A stretch of 64,000 nt of DNA from Sporothrix humicola (GCA_021396245.1 WNYE01000017.1:62001-126000); one strand, 5' to 3'. Counted from the first letter of the stretch, positions 1 through 12,627 are shown. Translations and numbers: made by a program. Notes: a model not told the origin generated them from the letters alone.

Positions 1-3000
1 GCATTAAAGAAGCCCGGCGGGGGCGGCGGGATGTTGCGCGGCAAACCCGAGGGAATGCCGTCCGGCGGGAAGGGTCCCGAGGGCGAGAAGTTGGGCGGGA
101 ACATGCTGGCCATGTTTGGAGGCATGTTGGGCATGTTGAGCATGTTGGGCGGCATGTTTGGCGGGGGAATGTTCATCATTCCCGGAGGCATATTCGGGGG
201 CATGTTTGGCGGCATGTTGGGGCCTCCAGGGCCACCCGGGCCACCCGGACCGCCTGGGCCGCCAGGTCCCATATTGGGTGGCGGCATGTTGGGCGGCAGG
301 TTGTGCATGTTCATGCCAGGAGGCATATTGGGTGGCATATTGGGGCCACCGGGGCCCATGTTCGGAGGCATGTTCTGCATGCCGCCGCGATTCTGCGGGT
401 TGCTGGGGTGGTTAGCACCAAGACCGGGAGGCGGAATCATAGGCTGCTGTGGCCCGGGTCCTTGCTGCTGCTGTTGCTGAGACGGGCCCTGCTGAGGCGG
501 CATGCGGCCGCCATTGCCACCGTTACCACCAGCACCACCGCCGTTCCCGCCCTGTTGTTGCTGCTGCTGCTGCAAGAAGGGAGGCAGGGGTCCGTGCATG
601 TTATGCTCGAGACCTGGCGGCGGGGCGCGCTGGAGGATCTGTGTGGGCTGCTGCGATCCACGGCCCTCGGCCTCTTGCTGGCGGTGGAACTGCTCGTCGG
701 CAAACATGCCGGGACCAGGCATACCCTGAGGAGGGCGGCCCTGTTGCTGCTGCTGCTGGCGCTGCTGCTGCTGCTGTTGCATGGCGAGCCGTTCGCGCTC
801 ACGTGCAAACTCGACCATTTCAGCCTCACGTTCCGAAACAGAGGGGATGTTGACCTGCTTCTGCGGCTGGGGCATGCGCATCATGGGATCTTCGGATCTG
901 CGGGGGTCGGGGCCGGGTCCGCGGCTTTGCATGAGCTTCACGAGGAACTCGGTCTGCGAGTTGGCGCCAGGACCACCGCCACCGGCGGCGCTGCCTGGGC
1001 CTCCGCTAGGCGGGCCAGTGCGAGGGTGTCCCTCTTGGCTGGCGGCCTGCTGCTGACGCTGCAGTAAGAGTTCCTGGATCATCTGTTCGGGGCGTGCAGA
1101 CGCCGAGGGCGACTGGCTGGACATAGGCGGCTGCTGGCGCTGCATCAGTAGATCCTGCAGGCTCTGCTGGGGACCGCCTTGGGGCACGCCCTGGAAGCGA
1201 GGATCGCTGCGGCGGTCGCCAGGACCACCTGGGCCAGCTTGGTGCGGCTGGTTCTGAGGAGGGAACGGCTGATCAGGCGAAGCGAGACCACTCCGTTGGC
1301 GGCCGTCACGAGGCGCAGACGGGTTCGATGCCGAGCTTGGCGATTCCTGGAAGGCAAGGCCTGCGCCAGGCGGCGTCGCGCTGTTGTTGGGACCGGGGAT
1401 GCTGCCAATACCCATGCCTGCAGACGCAGCAGGTGACGTGGTGGCACTGCCAAGTGTCTGTCTCTGCAACTTCTGAAGCAGGGCCTGGAAGGCCTCCTTT
1501 TCGGCGGCGTCAGGTGGCGCAAGGGCTGCGAGCAGGTTCAGGCCACCAGCAGCGCCAGGGGGCCCACCGAGACCAGGGCCTCCAGCTGCATTCGGCGGCG
1601 ACTGAGGCTGGGGCGGGGCCGGAGGAGCAGTCGCGGCAGGTGTTGGCGGCTCTGTCTGGCCTTGCGACGAGAAGAACGAGGTGAACTTGGACGCCTTGCT
1701 GGCCTTGGCCTTGTTGACCGACGAGTCGTTGTCGGCGGCGCTGCTGTCGTCGGTGGCCTTGTTGGCCTTGGAGAACTGCTCAAAGAAGCGGTCCGGGCCA
1801 GGATCGATAGCTGGGGCCGATGCAGGCTCGGTTCTCCAGGGCTTGCTCGAGTCTCCGCCGGCCGCAGCGTCCTTCTTTTGGCCCTCCGAATGGCGGCCCT
1901 TCATCTCAGCCATGAAGCGGCGCAAATCTTCCTCCGTGTGGCCGCCGCCACCGCCGCCACCAAGGCCGCTGAGGCCACCGAGACCACCGAGGCCGCCAGC
2001 ACTAATTCCGCCGCCAGTCGGCACGTCGTCGGCAAACGCGGCCTCTTCGTCCATCCACTCAGGGTCGCGCTCGACGCGCTGGTTGTTGAAGTAGTCGCGG
2101 TCGCGGTCCCAGCGGCTGTACCCACCGCGATCATTGCGATCATTGCGGTCGTTACGGTCGTGGTTTCTGTTGTCGCGGAAGTTGTCGCTCGGCTGGTTGT
2201 CCGGGTTACGTTCGCGCCAGTTCCTGGTTTGGGTAACGCGGTCGCGCTGTCCTTGGCGGTCGTTGCGGTCATTGTTCCGGTCGTTGTTCCTGTCGTTGCG
2301 GTCATTGCGATCGTTGCGATCGCCACGGTCATTGTGCCGGTCGTCGCCTGCGTTGTTGCTGCTGCCCCAGGGCGTGCGAGACGAGAGGCCGTTGCGGCGG
2401 GAGCCGTCGTTGTTATCATCGCCCCCGTCGCGGTCGAATGTGCGGCGCGGGCGGTCGCGCCCAGAGACATCGTTATCGTCCCGGTCCCTCGGTCTGCGGT
2501 CATTGCGATCACGATCATTCCGGTCGCCGCGGTCGTAGCGGTCAAGGCTTGCACCACCACCGCTGTTTCCCACACCGGCACCACCACTTCCACCATTGTG
2601 CATGCGGCTGTGGAACCGCTCGGCACCGTCGTGGCCAAAGCTCTTGCGCGGCTTCACCGTGCTCCAGCCTTCATTGTCCTGGTCGCCATTGTTGTCGCCT
2701 CCACGACGACGGTTGCTGTTATTATAATCCGGGTTGCGAGGCTCGCGCGTGTTGGTGCGGTTGGCGCCGCCAAAGTTACTGGTGTTCAAGAAGCTGTTGG
2801 AGGCTTCCGACGAGTCTCCTCGGCGCAGACCACCAAAGCGGTCGCTGCCGCCCTCGGTTTTGGACAGGCCGCCCAGAGTGCGAATCGAAGAGGCCGAGGC
2901 GAAGCTAGTCTTGGTGGGACGGAGGTTCATGTCTTCCGAGAGATTGCGCTGGTTGTGGCGGTCTCCAGTCGGGCGACGGTTGGCAGGGTCGAGGGAGAAG

Positions 3001-3246
3001 CCCTCATTGGTCTTGGAACGGTCCGTTGTCACGGGACGAGTGCCTGTTGTTTGGACACGGTTGTTTTGGGTTGGGTCTGGCATGGGTCTGAGAGGGTCAG
3101 CAAACAAAGCTCGGCTGGACAAACGAAGTCCAGGATAGCAAAACTTACCCCATCCATTGTTCGGCAGGGGGCAGATTGGGTGGTTTGACGCATAATGGAG
3201 ATTGGCGGAGCTGGATCAGCGCCTCTGCGGTATATCGAGAAGCCAT
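1..3246 (-). CDS. 4E-T-like eIF4E-binding translational repressor (3' end outside window)
   Basis: Two exons are visible: 3149-3246 and 3087 down to the left edge, with a 61-bp intron (gtaag/ctcag). The first exon encodes MASRYTAEALIQLRQSP. Residues 5-11 are a perfect YxxxxL-phi eIF4E-binding motif (Y5, L10, I11), resembling the YTKEELL stretch of metazoan 4E-T. Further on there is an Asp/Arg/Asn-rich segment and a DPEWMDE motif (coded near 2050-2080), comparable to the EPEWF motif of 4E-T. The C-terminal half is low complexity: polyQ runs, then PPNMPP/GPGGP repeats (about 100-380). At least 1061 residues lie in the window with no stop reached. The 4E-T family binds eIF4E and brings decapping and deadenylation factors to P-bodies; that role is inferred. 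An Eap1-like assignment is the alternative. The large plus-strand open frame at 1662-3188 is its antisense shadow. Confidence 0.82.
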
Positions 3247-3279
3247 TGTCACGGTTGCGGGGCGCCGAACATTCGGTTA

Positions 3280-3560
3280 GGAGGAGGGGAGGATGAAGAA
3301 AAGGAGAGAAAGAGGAGAGTTGACACAGAACAGCTGAGCTGCCGTGGGGGAAAGAAGTAGAAAGATCTGCAGGTTACGAAACCTAACAGGACCTGACGAG
3401 GTGGAGAGGAGGCGAGAAGTGAGAAGTGAGAAGCGAGGAGGGAGGAGAGAGATACGAGGAGAAGAGGAAGAGACGAGAAGCTGAAGAGCCAAAAAGGCTG
3501 GAGAGCTAGAAAGCGGAGATCGGGAAAAGGGAGGGAAAAGGAAGGAAAAAGGAAGAGGTG
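3280..3560 (-). promoter_or_regulatory. Pyrimidine-rich (CT) promoter/leader tract upstream of the 4E-T-like gene
   Basis: The plus strand is almost all purine (GAGGAGAAG-type) from about 35 to 315 bp upstream of the 4E-T-like ATG, so it is CT-rich in the sense of transcription. CT-rich tracts of this kind commonly lie near transcription starts in filamentous fungi. The assignment rests on position and composition only. Confidence 0.4.
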
Positions 3561-4804
3561 ATCGCGTAGTAAAAAACGGTGGCCGGTCAGGATCAGGAAG
3601 CAGGAGCGAGGCTCGAAAGCGACGTAATGGCCACGGCAGAGCTAGAAAACGGCGACTGGATATCGGATATTGGCTGTTGTTGGTCTGTTGTGTCAGATTG
3701 ACCTCAACTTGTTCGGTTGGTTTTGGGTTTGGTCTGGTTTTCGAATGGCAGCAAAGAACGAGCAAAAAACAGGACGAAACAGAGCTTTCGCTTCAGGAAC
3801 AGACGCCCGGGCAGCAAGAGGCCCGGACGCAAGGGCAATCGGAGAGCCGTCAATCGCGGTTTGAGCTCTTTTCAGCTCCTTTTGGGGAAACAATATCGAC
3901 AGAGAGTCGAGGAAGACAGAGGTGAGAAAGGAGGCCTTGAGGGCGTCGCAAAGGGGGCGCAGGCAAAGGCGCTGAAATGTGCAGCGATGCGAACGAAGGG
4001 CGCCGAGCAGGCAGAGCAGAAACGATAAATCGGATCGAGAGCAGTATACTTGTGTTCGTTGGACGAGTGCGTTTGTGTGGGATTGTTTTTTGAAGTTGTG
4101 AGGGTTTGGATGTTTTGTGTTTTGTGTTTTGTTTGAGTGTTTTGAGTGTTTGGTGTGGTTTTGGCTTGGGTTGTTTTGTGTGTGGCTGTCATGAGATGTT
4201 GGAAGGAGCCCCCAGCCTGAAATGCTGAAATGGCAGAGGGAGGCAGTAGCGCAGCCTGCTACTAGTAGTGTGGTGTGGCCTGGTGGCTCTTTCCTTTGTT
4301 CAATTCGTGTGTCGCCGACGTCGAAGAGGGCCGTGCTCTGATTCGCTTTTGGGGCACCGTCACGTGCACTGCCTGCGCTGGCAGTGGTTGGCAGTGGTCG
4401 GCAGTGCGCTGGCAGCTGCTAGTCGTGCGCTGGGCGCCGGCCATCGCAGCGCCGAGGGGCCGCTAATACGGCACGTTATGGACACCAAAAGGCATCCAAG
4501 CTAAGGGCATCTAGGCATTAATATGGAGCCATATTTATGGAGCTGCTATGGCCTCCTTTTCACCTTTTTTTACCGTTTCCACCTTTCACAGCTTTATTCA
4601 TTTTATTTGGACACGGGAATGCTGGTATATTTTTTTTTTTTGTTTAATTCTCCTTTTATTTTCCGTGCTTTTGGGTACATGGCCCCTCATGTTCCCTCTA
4701 TTTTGATGATGTACAATAAATCGCTTGATATATGCCATGAAATGCAATAGTAAACAAATAATCCCAGATCTTACTCAGATCTCAGCCTCCTCTTCTCCCT
4801 CAAA
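3561..4804. other. Intergenic: upstream of the 4E-T-like gene, downstream of URB1
   Basis: No gene seen. It holds a GT-rich stretch (about 4080-4190, many TTTTGTGT words) and a segment with repeated GGCAGTG words (about 4380-4420). The last few hundred bases are AT-richer and probably contain the URB1 3'UTR, which would be transcribed leftward from 4805. Confidence 0.5.
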
Positions 4805-7800
4805 TTACACACCAATGCTCTCCTGGACACCGTGCATGCTCCATTGCTCGACACGGTCGTGGTCGCAAGTCTCCCACAGCTGCTTCAGCAGGGCCTGGAC
4901 AATACGGGCCTCGTCGTCCTCATCTGGACCTTCGACACCGCCCTTGACTCCGTGAGTGCGTTCCGTGTACTTTTTGCTGTTGCCGTTGCTGGGCCGGGTG
5001 GCTTCCAGAGAAGTCAGCCAGCTTACAATGCCCGACCGCGTAATGAGCGTCGTGCTGCCGCCCTCAATGTCCGAGATGCGGGCCACGATTCTCAGGATCT
5101 GGCGCCGTAGTGGCGAGCGCATGTACGGATTGGATGCAACCGACACGATGGACTCAAACAGGCGCCGCGAGCGGAAATAGTCAATGTCGGCCGGCGTGCG
5201 CAGGCTGTCGAGTAAATACGACAGCAGCCAGCTGATCTCGGCATAGTACGAGTCGTCTTCGGTGGGGCCATCGTGGACAATGTCGTTGACAAGCGGGAAA
5301 GTGCGCATGCGCCAGACCGGGCCGGCCGTCAGGAACGTGTTGACCTTGGCGTAGAGGCAGTGGAGCGGGTTCCGCAGGACATCGAGCGCGTGGCAGGCGA
5401 AACTGACGATATGGCTGGGCACTGGAAGGTCTGCCGTCTTTGATTCATCGCCGGTCATCCACGCCTTGGTGGATTCGACGAGTTCCGACAGCAGCAGCCA
5501 GACCTGGTCCTTCTCGTCGTATGTCGACTCGCGGATCTTGGCAGCCATGTTTGTCAGATTAATGAGGGCAGCCCGGCGAATGTTGGAATCCTCGGACATG
5601 AGCAGGCCGATCACGGCGGCTGCGTGGCCCTCTTCCACAAGATCGTCGGCCGGCCGTGTCGACCACTTGGAGAGCGCCGATGAGTCAAAGACGCGGGGCG
5701 GTGTGATGTCGAGAAGATCGGCGAGTGAACGTTCGTCAAACAGACTGCTTTCCTCCTCGTCGGCAGTCTTGTCAACGCCAGTCTCCCTTGAAGTGCTTGA
5801 TTTCTTAGCGCTCTCGCTTTTATGTGTCTTTGTCTTTGGGGCATCCTTTGGCTTGGGCCGCGCGCGGCTCTTTTCGAGGGTTTGCTTCAGCGCCTTGGAT
5901 GTCTGGGCCAGTGCCTCGATAACCTTGTCCCAGATGGGCTTCAGCGCTGTCTCGTCGCTGCGGCAGAGATGCAGGTATTGCTGCAAGAAGTCGGCCAGTT
6001 TTTTGGCTGCCTCTGGGTCGGCCCCGGCAGCTGCAAAGTGAAGCTGCTCGGCAATGGCCACAGTGATGGGATCAAGTGGCGGCTCGCCGTCGGCTGTGGC
6101 AGACTCCTGTTCGCCAGTGAGCTCGTACATCATTTCAATGTACTTTATGGGCCCATTGGCGCAACGAACAACACAATTGTCCACAAACGCCCAGACCGGG
6201 TCGGTCAACAGAGACTTCTTATCCGCGTCATCGTCCGATTCTTTTGACCCCAGACTCTCGACAAGCGCAGACAATCCTACAGATGATCTGCCCTGGTCGG
6301 TTGGCCCAGACAAAATCAGCTGCTGCTCCCGCGCCACAAAGTCCAGCACACCCCGGATCTTATCCAGAGCCAGATCGCCTGTTGCCTCGGTGTACACCTT
6401 GAGCAGCGCCGCAAAAGGCGACGCCGCCAGACCTTTGGCTTTGGAGAACCACTGCATGCCAGGCGAGTAACCTGCAATAGCCAACAGATTCTCTAGCTCC
6501 ATGAGCTTGACTGCCTTGTCCTCTGCCGAGCCTGTGTGCTCGTCGACCTGCCGAATCACGGCAAAGAGGTATGACGATACGTCAAACTTGGAGTTGAGCG
6601 CCACCTGTGGCACCACCTCGTAGTACAGACGCAGGACCCGACTGACGGCCTCACGATACAGCAGATCGTCGGCGGCGGCCGCACGGTACGCATTAATGAC
6701 CTCCTTCATGGGTGGGCACCGCCGGCAGAACTCGTCAACGACACGCCGCTCCGACTCCTTCCACAGCGACTCGAGCGGGTGTTTTGCGGCAGCCTCGCGG
6801 TGCATGCGGAGCGCCATCCGCAGCTTCTCCATGGACATGGCCAGCAAGCGGATGGCAAAGAAGGGAATGAGCTTGGACTTGTGTGTCAAGCACCGGCTTA
6901 GAATCTTTTGCGACAGGGGACGGGGCAGGATGTTGTCCACGGTCACAGATGTTGGTGGCGGGACACGTGCATAGGCCGACTTGTAGCCAAAGTAGGCCGG
7001 GATGTCCACCAGAATGGTGTTGAAGAGCATGGCGGCATAGCCCACCCATGTCGCCGAGATTTTGGGCTCAAAGGTGAAGTTCTTGCGCTCAATGTAGTAC
7101 CAAGCAACAAGTTCTGGCGCCGCCTGGAAAATGGAGATGAGCAGCTCGCTTTGCCTTGTACTCGACCATGGCCGCAAATTGGGGAGAAGATCGGCGAGCG
7201 CAAAGTTGAATACGGGAACCTCGTTGGCAAACTTGTCCATCCAGACAATGCGGTCGAGGCCGGCGTCGAGCTGGAGATCCTCGTCTGGTTCGCGGTTGGA
7301 AGAAGATGGCGTCGTTGTTGCTGCTCCGGCGTTTGGCTCAACGCCTTGTGGGTAGTAACCGGCCTGTTCCCGTAGGACCCCGATACTGGAAGATGTGCAG
7401 ACGTGGAGAAGGAGCTGATGTGCCGTGTCCGAAACCGAAAGCTTATTTGGGTTGCTGGAGTCGCTGCTGTTGGTTGATGTGCCATCGTGTGGGTACGAAT
7501 ACAAGCTGGCGAGGCGGATGAGTGTGGCCGCATTGAACGTCTTTATCCGTGCAGACCGGGGCAGCTTCTTGTCTTTGAGGACGTGCTCCTTCAGCGTACT
7601 CAGAATGTCGTACACCAGGTGTGGCGGGTCTTCTTTGATCGTCTTGGTTAGGCTGCCGACAACTTCGCGCTGATTTAACAACTCGGCCTTGGCCTCAGGA
7701 TGCAGAAACGTGAGAGACGCCAAGAAGAAACGGACGGCATTAGTGCGTGCCGACGTCCGCTTGATATCTTCCACACCTTCGCCGAGAAACTTGATGCTCA

Positions 7801-8502
7801 TGTTGCGAGCAAGTGACCGATATGTAAAATTGCGAGCGCGGAAGAGGGGGCGGGCAATGGCACCGCCGTCAAAGGTAATGGCTTCGCGCAGCAGACGCAG
7901 GGTCGGCGAGATGACAAACTCCTTGCCCTTGTCGGCCGACAGGTTGCGGGCGATCAGCTCGAGCTGGCGGCGGCGCAAAAGACTGCGGCAGATTCCGAGA
8001 CAAATGGGCGCCATATCGAGGACATGCGACAGATAGCGGATCAACAGAGCCACCACCACCGGCACGGCCGACATGAGGTTGTCGTTGTTCATGCGGGCGG
8101 CAAACTCCCACGTATCCATGATATCTGGCAAGTAAAGCGGGTCTGTCTCGCCCTCGTCGTCCTCGGTGTCTGCATTGTCTTTCCGTGGCCTTGTCGACTC
8201 GAGGTAGTTCCGTAGCAGGGCTGCATCGTCGGGGTTTTTGTGTTCGGGGTCGTTGAGCTTGTCGAGGAGAACCTTGAAAGATTGGAGGCCTGAACGGAGG
8301 AGTCAGCAACAAATCTAAAGCTGGAATCTCGTGTGGAAAAGAACTCACCATGACGAGCTTTTTGGAGGTCTTGGTCAAAGGCGAGAAGCTGCATGAGCTG
8401 CCGCGCCGAACCGATCTCCTCGAACGTGGGCGCTTCGTGGACAACACGTGGCCGTTTCCGATGCGCCTCGCCGTCCGGTGCATATGTCCTGCGTTTCGCC
8501 AT
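4805..8502 (-). CDS. URB1: Urb1/Npa1, nucleolar pre-60S ribosome biogenesis factor
   Basis: Exons are 8349-8502 and 4805-8289, with a 59-bp intron (gtgag/ttcag), giving 1212 residues. I chose the ATG at 8502 (MAKRRTYAPDG) because it has A at -3 and a basic nucleolar-type start; the open frame continues 12 codons further upstream but only to a GTG. The N-terminal third (from about residue 90, LPDIMDTWEFAARMNND, through ISPTLRLLREAITFDGG) matches the Npa1 (ribosome 60S biogenesis N-terminal) domain as I recall it. The middle and C-terminal parts are helical-repeat-like, with a Lys/Ser-rich linker coded near 5760-5870. Urb1 acts in early pre-60S particles with Dbp6, Npa2/Urb2, Nop8 and Rsa3. The length fits filamentous fungi; budding yeast Urb1 is longer. 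Confidence 0.88.
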
Positions 8503-9125
8503 TGTGTTGTCGCCGTCGGGGTGTTGTTGATTTTGCACGGTTGGTCGAACCGTTGGACGTGCAGTTGCAAAGGAAAGGCTGCAGAAAAAGGCCTATGAAA
8601 ATGCTGGCAGAAAACTCTCGCCCAAGACTGGCAGAATCTGGTCGGTGCTTCAAGAAAAATTTGGCGGTGAGCGCTGTTTTGCCGTGCCTGACCGCCGGTG
8701 TTGCTAAAGCCGCTAGCCTCGACACCATTTTTGCCCGGTTACAGGGGATCTTTAACAATCTTACAGGGGCACATCGAGGGGCGACAGTGGTTGCCATTTG
8801 CGCCAGGTTCAGATAGAGACCCGCTATTTCCCCATACATTCTGCTATTATTGGCCAATGGGCGGCGATCGTGCCTTCTGCCTCTGGTCTAGGTCCTCCGA
8901 ACGTTGAGGGGTCCAGGCCAATTAATTGCGACCCAGATAATATTAAACAGAGCGGTCGCACCTGCCATTCATTGCACATTGAACCCCCATTCTCCTTTCC
9001 ATTTGTTCGAATTCGTCCATTTCGCCCAACAGGAAAGAACAAAGAAGTTTCACTCCTGCAACCTCCTTTTCCGTGACTTCTTGTTTGGGGTCACATATCA
9101 CCATATTTGGCAAGTCCACCTCCGC
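8503..9125. promoter_or_regulatory. Shared divergent promoter region of URB1 and IDI1, with RRPE-like site
   Basis: This 623-bp gap separates two divergent starts. It contains GAAAAATTT at 8654-8662, matching the core of the ribosomal RNA processing element found upstream of yeast ribosome-biogenesis genes, about 150 bp upstream of the URB1 ATG. That function in this organism is inference. No other gene is seen here. Confidence 0.4.
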
Positions 9126-10184
9126 ATGCTCATTCTACGACAGGGCACGAGAGCCGCCACCGCATTTTGCACTCGCGCCGCCGCATCGCACTTGCAATCC
9201 TTCCCGACTTTGCGCGCTTCTGCACCTCTCGTCCTTAACAAACGACTAACACCTTTACGTCAGCTTAGACCACAACTGTTCTTTGCCGCAGCCATGTCGA
9301 CGACTACTACGACCACGACCACGACGGTTGGCGACCAGCCCATCACGGCCGACAACATCCTCCGCCTCTTCCCTGACATTGACACCAGCGGCGAGGCGCT
9401 CGAGGGCCACGATGAGGAGCAGATCCGTCTCATGGACGAAGCCTGCATTGTCCTCGACGACAACGACATGCCCATTGGCAAGGCCTCCAAGAAGATCTGT
9501 ACGTTGGGGGGTGTGAAAAGTGTTTGGCTGTTTCGAGTATCATTCTAACCGCCAGGCCACCTGATGACCAACATTGACCGCGGTCTGCTGCACCGTGCCT
9601 TCTCCGTCTTCCTGTTCGATGAGGAGAACCGCCTGCTGCTGCAGCAGCGCGCTTCCGAGAAGATCACCTTCCCCGACATGTGGACCAACACCTGCTGCTC
9701 GCACCCGCTGGCCGTCTCGACCGAGACCGGCTCGAACCTGCCCGACTCGATCGAGGGCGCCAAGCGCGCGGCGCAGCGCAAGCTCGAGCACGAGCTCGGC
9801 ATCAAGAAGGAGCAGGTGCCCATTGACAAGTTCCGCTTCCTGACGCGCATCCACTACAAGGCCCCCAGCGACGGCAAATGGGGCGAGCACGAGAGTGAGT
9901 ACCCCTGGCTTGACCAAGTTAAAAAATATGTGCTCCTACTAACGTGCGTAGTCGACTACATTCTGTTCATCAAGAGCAAGGTCGACCTCGACGTCAACAA
10001 GAACGAGGTGCAGGCCACGAGCTACGTGACGCCCGACGAGCTCAAGGCGCAGTTCGAGGACCCCAAGCTGTCGTTCACGCCATGGTTCAAGCTCATCTGC
10101 AACTCCATGCTCTTTGAGTGGTGGGAGCACTTAGATTCGGGCCTCGAGACGTACATGAACGAGCAGGAGATTCGTCGTATGTAG
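9126..10184 (+). CDS. IDI1: Isopentenyl-diphosphate delta-isomerase (type I), possible dual-targeted N-terminus
   Basis: Exons are 9126-9498, 9556-9894 and 9952-10184, with two 57-bp introns, giving 314 residues from the first in-frame ATG. The enzyme interconverts IPP and DMAPP for sterol, dolichol and other isoprenoid synthesis. The NTCCSHP motif supplies the active-site Cys (Cys172, second of the pair). GEHEIDY supplies the metal-binding Glu pair (Glu235, Glu237), and intron 2 falls right after that motif. The Nudix-type core and the FEWWEHL near the C-terminus match fungal type I enzymes. A second ATG at 9294 ([10 protein letters not shown]) gives a 258-residue form close to the usual cytosolic/peroxisomal length. 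The 56 residues between the two starts lack Asp and Glu and are rich in Arg, Ala, Ser and Leu, as in mitochondrial presequences. Which start is used is not decidable here. Confidence 0.93.
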
Positions 10185-12627
10185 AAAAGACAACAGGAGT
10201 TTTGAGGAAGACATAAGCACGGGTGAGAACTGGAGCGTGGAAGTTTCGGCGAATTCAACACAGTCGGCAAATCATTTAGCATAGCAGAGGAATATCATCT
10301 CGACACTCGACGTCCGCCACCGGACTGAGAGCACCATAATATACGAGCAATAGTTTTTATTTCATGACCTATTTGCGCCTTTTCATTGCATACTGGCTTC
10401 TGGCCGCTCCCGGTACAGAGAGTAACACGGACAGTCGGCGAAGATGCAAGGCCGGCCATGCCAAGGCAGCAGGCGGAGTGGGGGAGATTTTGTTGGGTAG
10501 TTGAACGGCAGCAGGCGATAGGTGGGAGGCAAAAGTGAGGCAACGAGGCAAGAGAGCCAACATAAACCCTTGTGAGACATACAGCCCAAGGCTGTAATAC
10601 ACCGTCTTGACTGCACGGTGTAAGACGGCGCACGGAGAGGGCATATTGGGCTGCGAGGAGAGGAACCACGTTGCAGCACATGTGCATTTTCTTGCTCAGG
10701 TCGTGGCGTATCTATTTCCCTGCATAAATTTTAATGGGCGAGGTTCTATCTTGTCTGTTTCTTTTGTTTATTCGAGGCCCTTTCTGGCTCCAGTTACCGT
10801 CATTTATCTGCTATCTCGGCCTGTAAGCTGCAAGTAGCCGGGGTGAGCCTTGCAGAAGTCGCTGCAGCCTGCAATCTGTTGATCACCTGAACACTGTGCA
10901 TGGATATGCAAAACGCCCTGTTTCTGCGCGGTGAGAGTCTGCGTCATGGATGTGCGTGAAATACAAAGCACGCAGACTGTATGTCTAGCGAATAAGATTG
11001 TAAGGAGATGGAAGATGACAATATTATTATCAAAGACGAGGGTTGAGATAATTAATCAAAGGCTTTGTTGATACCACTTTTCTAGATCGTTTCTGGCTTT
11101 TTCTTCTCTTTGTTTTGAAGTCTTTCATTGAATTCAGTTACCCTCGTCCCGATTTATGTCTACGTTCTCATAGCGCCCGATGGGTTGAAGCCGCCGAAAA
11201 TAAACGCGACCTGCTTCCATATTTGTTGACCGAAGCTCGGAGAGCAGCACAGCACCCTCCTCAGCCCTGGATGCAAAAGCGATGCAAAAGCGATGCAAAA
11301 GCGATGCAAAAGCGATGCAAGCCGTGCAGGAGCATGACCATGGGCAGGGGACAAGACGAACTGGGCGATTAAAAAAGGGCCAAGAACCAATACAAAAGCA
11401 AAATTCAGAGGTCCAATGTGCCAGGGTCAACAAAGAAACAGGAAGTGCACCATCCTTGGAGGGTCAACTGACCTACTTACCATCGTTTGTTTGGACTCCT
11501 TTTGGCGCCTATCTCCCATCAGTGCCAATTTCAGCAGTGCCCATATGGAGAATGCTTTCTTTTGTTATCTGTCAGTTTCAGAACATACTGTCCCCTATTG
11601 TGGTGATCTCGTCCTTGCCCTGCTGACCATATCTGCATCGTGCCTTCCCAAAATCTGTGCTCTTTGTCCCTGTTTCCTCATTCAGCTGTCCGCATCTCAT
11701 CCCACGCACACACACTCGTTCCTTCCTCGCAAACTGGGGATATTCACACTCGCTCCTTCCCTCTGTGATCGGCCCATGCGTGTATCACATATGTATCCAC
11801 ACACCAATAAAGACTCGACCGTAACCTGTTGTGTACTTGCCTCTGTGTCTGTATGTGTACACTTTTTATGCCCAGTTGCCCAAATTGCCCAAAACATGCC
11901 GCGCCCAGAGCCTTGGCCTGCGCACCTGCCCGGATACGGCGTCTTTGTGTACCGCTTGCCACGTTTGTCCGCTCTCCCTTCGGGCCGCGGATGCTCCTGC
12001 CCAGTCGAAATGGGTAGGGTATTTTTGCAGTATTTATACTATGTCAATCGGACGCATCCTTTGTGATCTTTTCTTTCTTCTTTACAGCCCCAAGCCCATC
12101 AAACTGTGTCCTGTGCCTTCGAACACTAAGCAACCTCTGACATACACTCACATAACTTTGATACAGCATCTGCTGTCCATACACTTTGCTCTATATACAT
12201 CGCCAAAAAGGAAAACCTCATTATCTCTTCATCGTGTCATTCTTCCACCAAAACCAACGCTTTTGCTTCCAACTAACCGTGCATTAGCACCCCTGACCCT
12301 CTCGTCTTGCAATAAATCCTTCCCCGAATAAGGTCACGCCACCAACAAGCGAATGTCTCTTGAAATCCGCACATCCCTTAACTGTCTTCGTCACCCAGGC
12401 CGGTTTATGCCTAATTCCAGAATACAACTCTCGCGTGTCCATACAGGAGACAGTATACAAAATATAGCTTAAAGAGCAAGGTGAGCGGTGTCTAAGTGTG
12501 TCATTTGACGTGCACAGAATATTCAGCCTCGTCTAACGTAAACAGATCTTCCGCCGTTTTCAGTCCTTATAAATTTCTAGAAGAAGAAAAAACACACATA
12601 TACAACAAACCAAGGATATCCGACACC
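10185..12627. other. Intergenic between IDI1 and the GNAT gene
   Basis: About 2.4 kb without a convincing gene. It holds the IDI1 3'UTR, an 11-bp tandem repeat (separate entry), and an AT-richer, CA-rich stretch (about 12100-12330) that is probably promoter or leader of the acetyltransferase. Open frames of up to about 216 codons here have no protein-like composition or splice context. Confidence 0.5.
11270..11320. repeat. 11-bp tandem repeat, 4.6 copies
   Basis: The unit GATGCAAAAGC is repeated perfectly at 11270-11280, 11281-11291, 11292-11302 and 11303-11313, followed by a partial copy (GATGCAA). The repeat is non-coding and the unit length is not a multiple of three. Confidence 0.95.

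Noticed and set aside
1662..3188. 508-codon plus-strand open frame (Val/Ala/Ile-rich)
   Set aside because: It is the antisense of the Asp/Arg/Asn-repeat region of the 4E-T-like gene; composition is that of complemented GAC/AAC/CGC codons, with no domain.
8502..8538. Upstream 12-codon extension of URB1
   Set aside because: The longer frame begins with GTG, not ATG; the ATG at 8502 has a better context.
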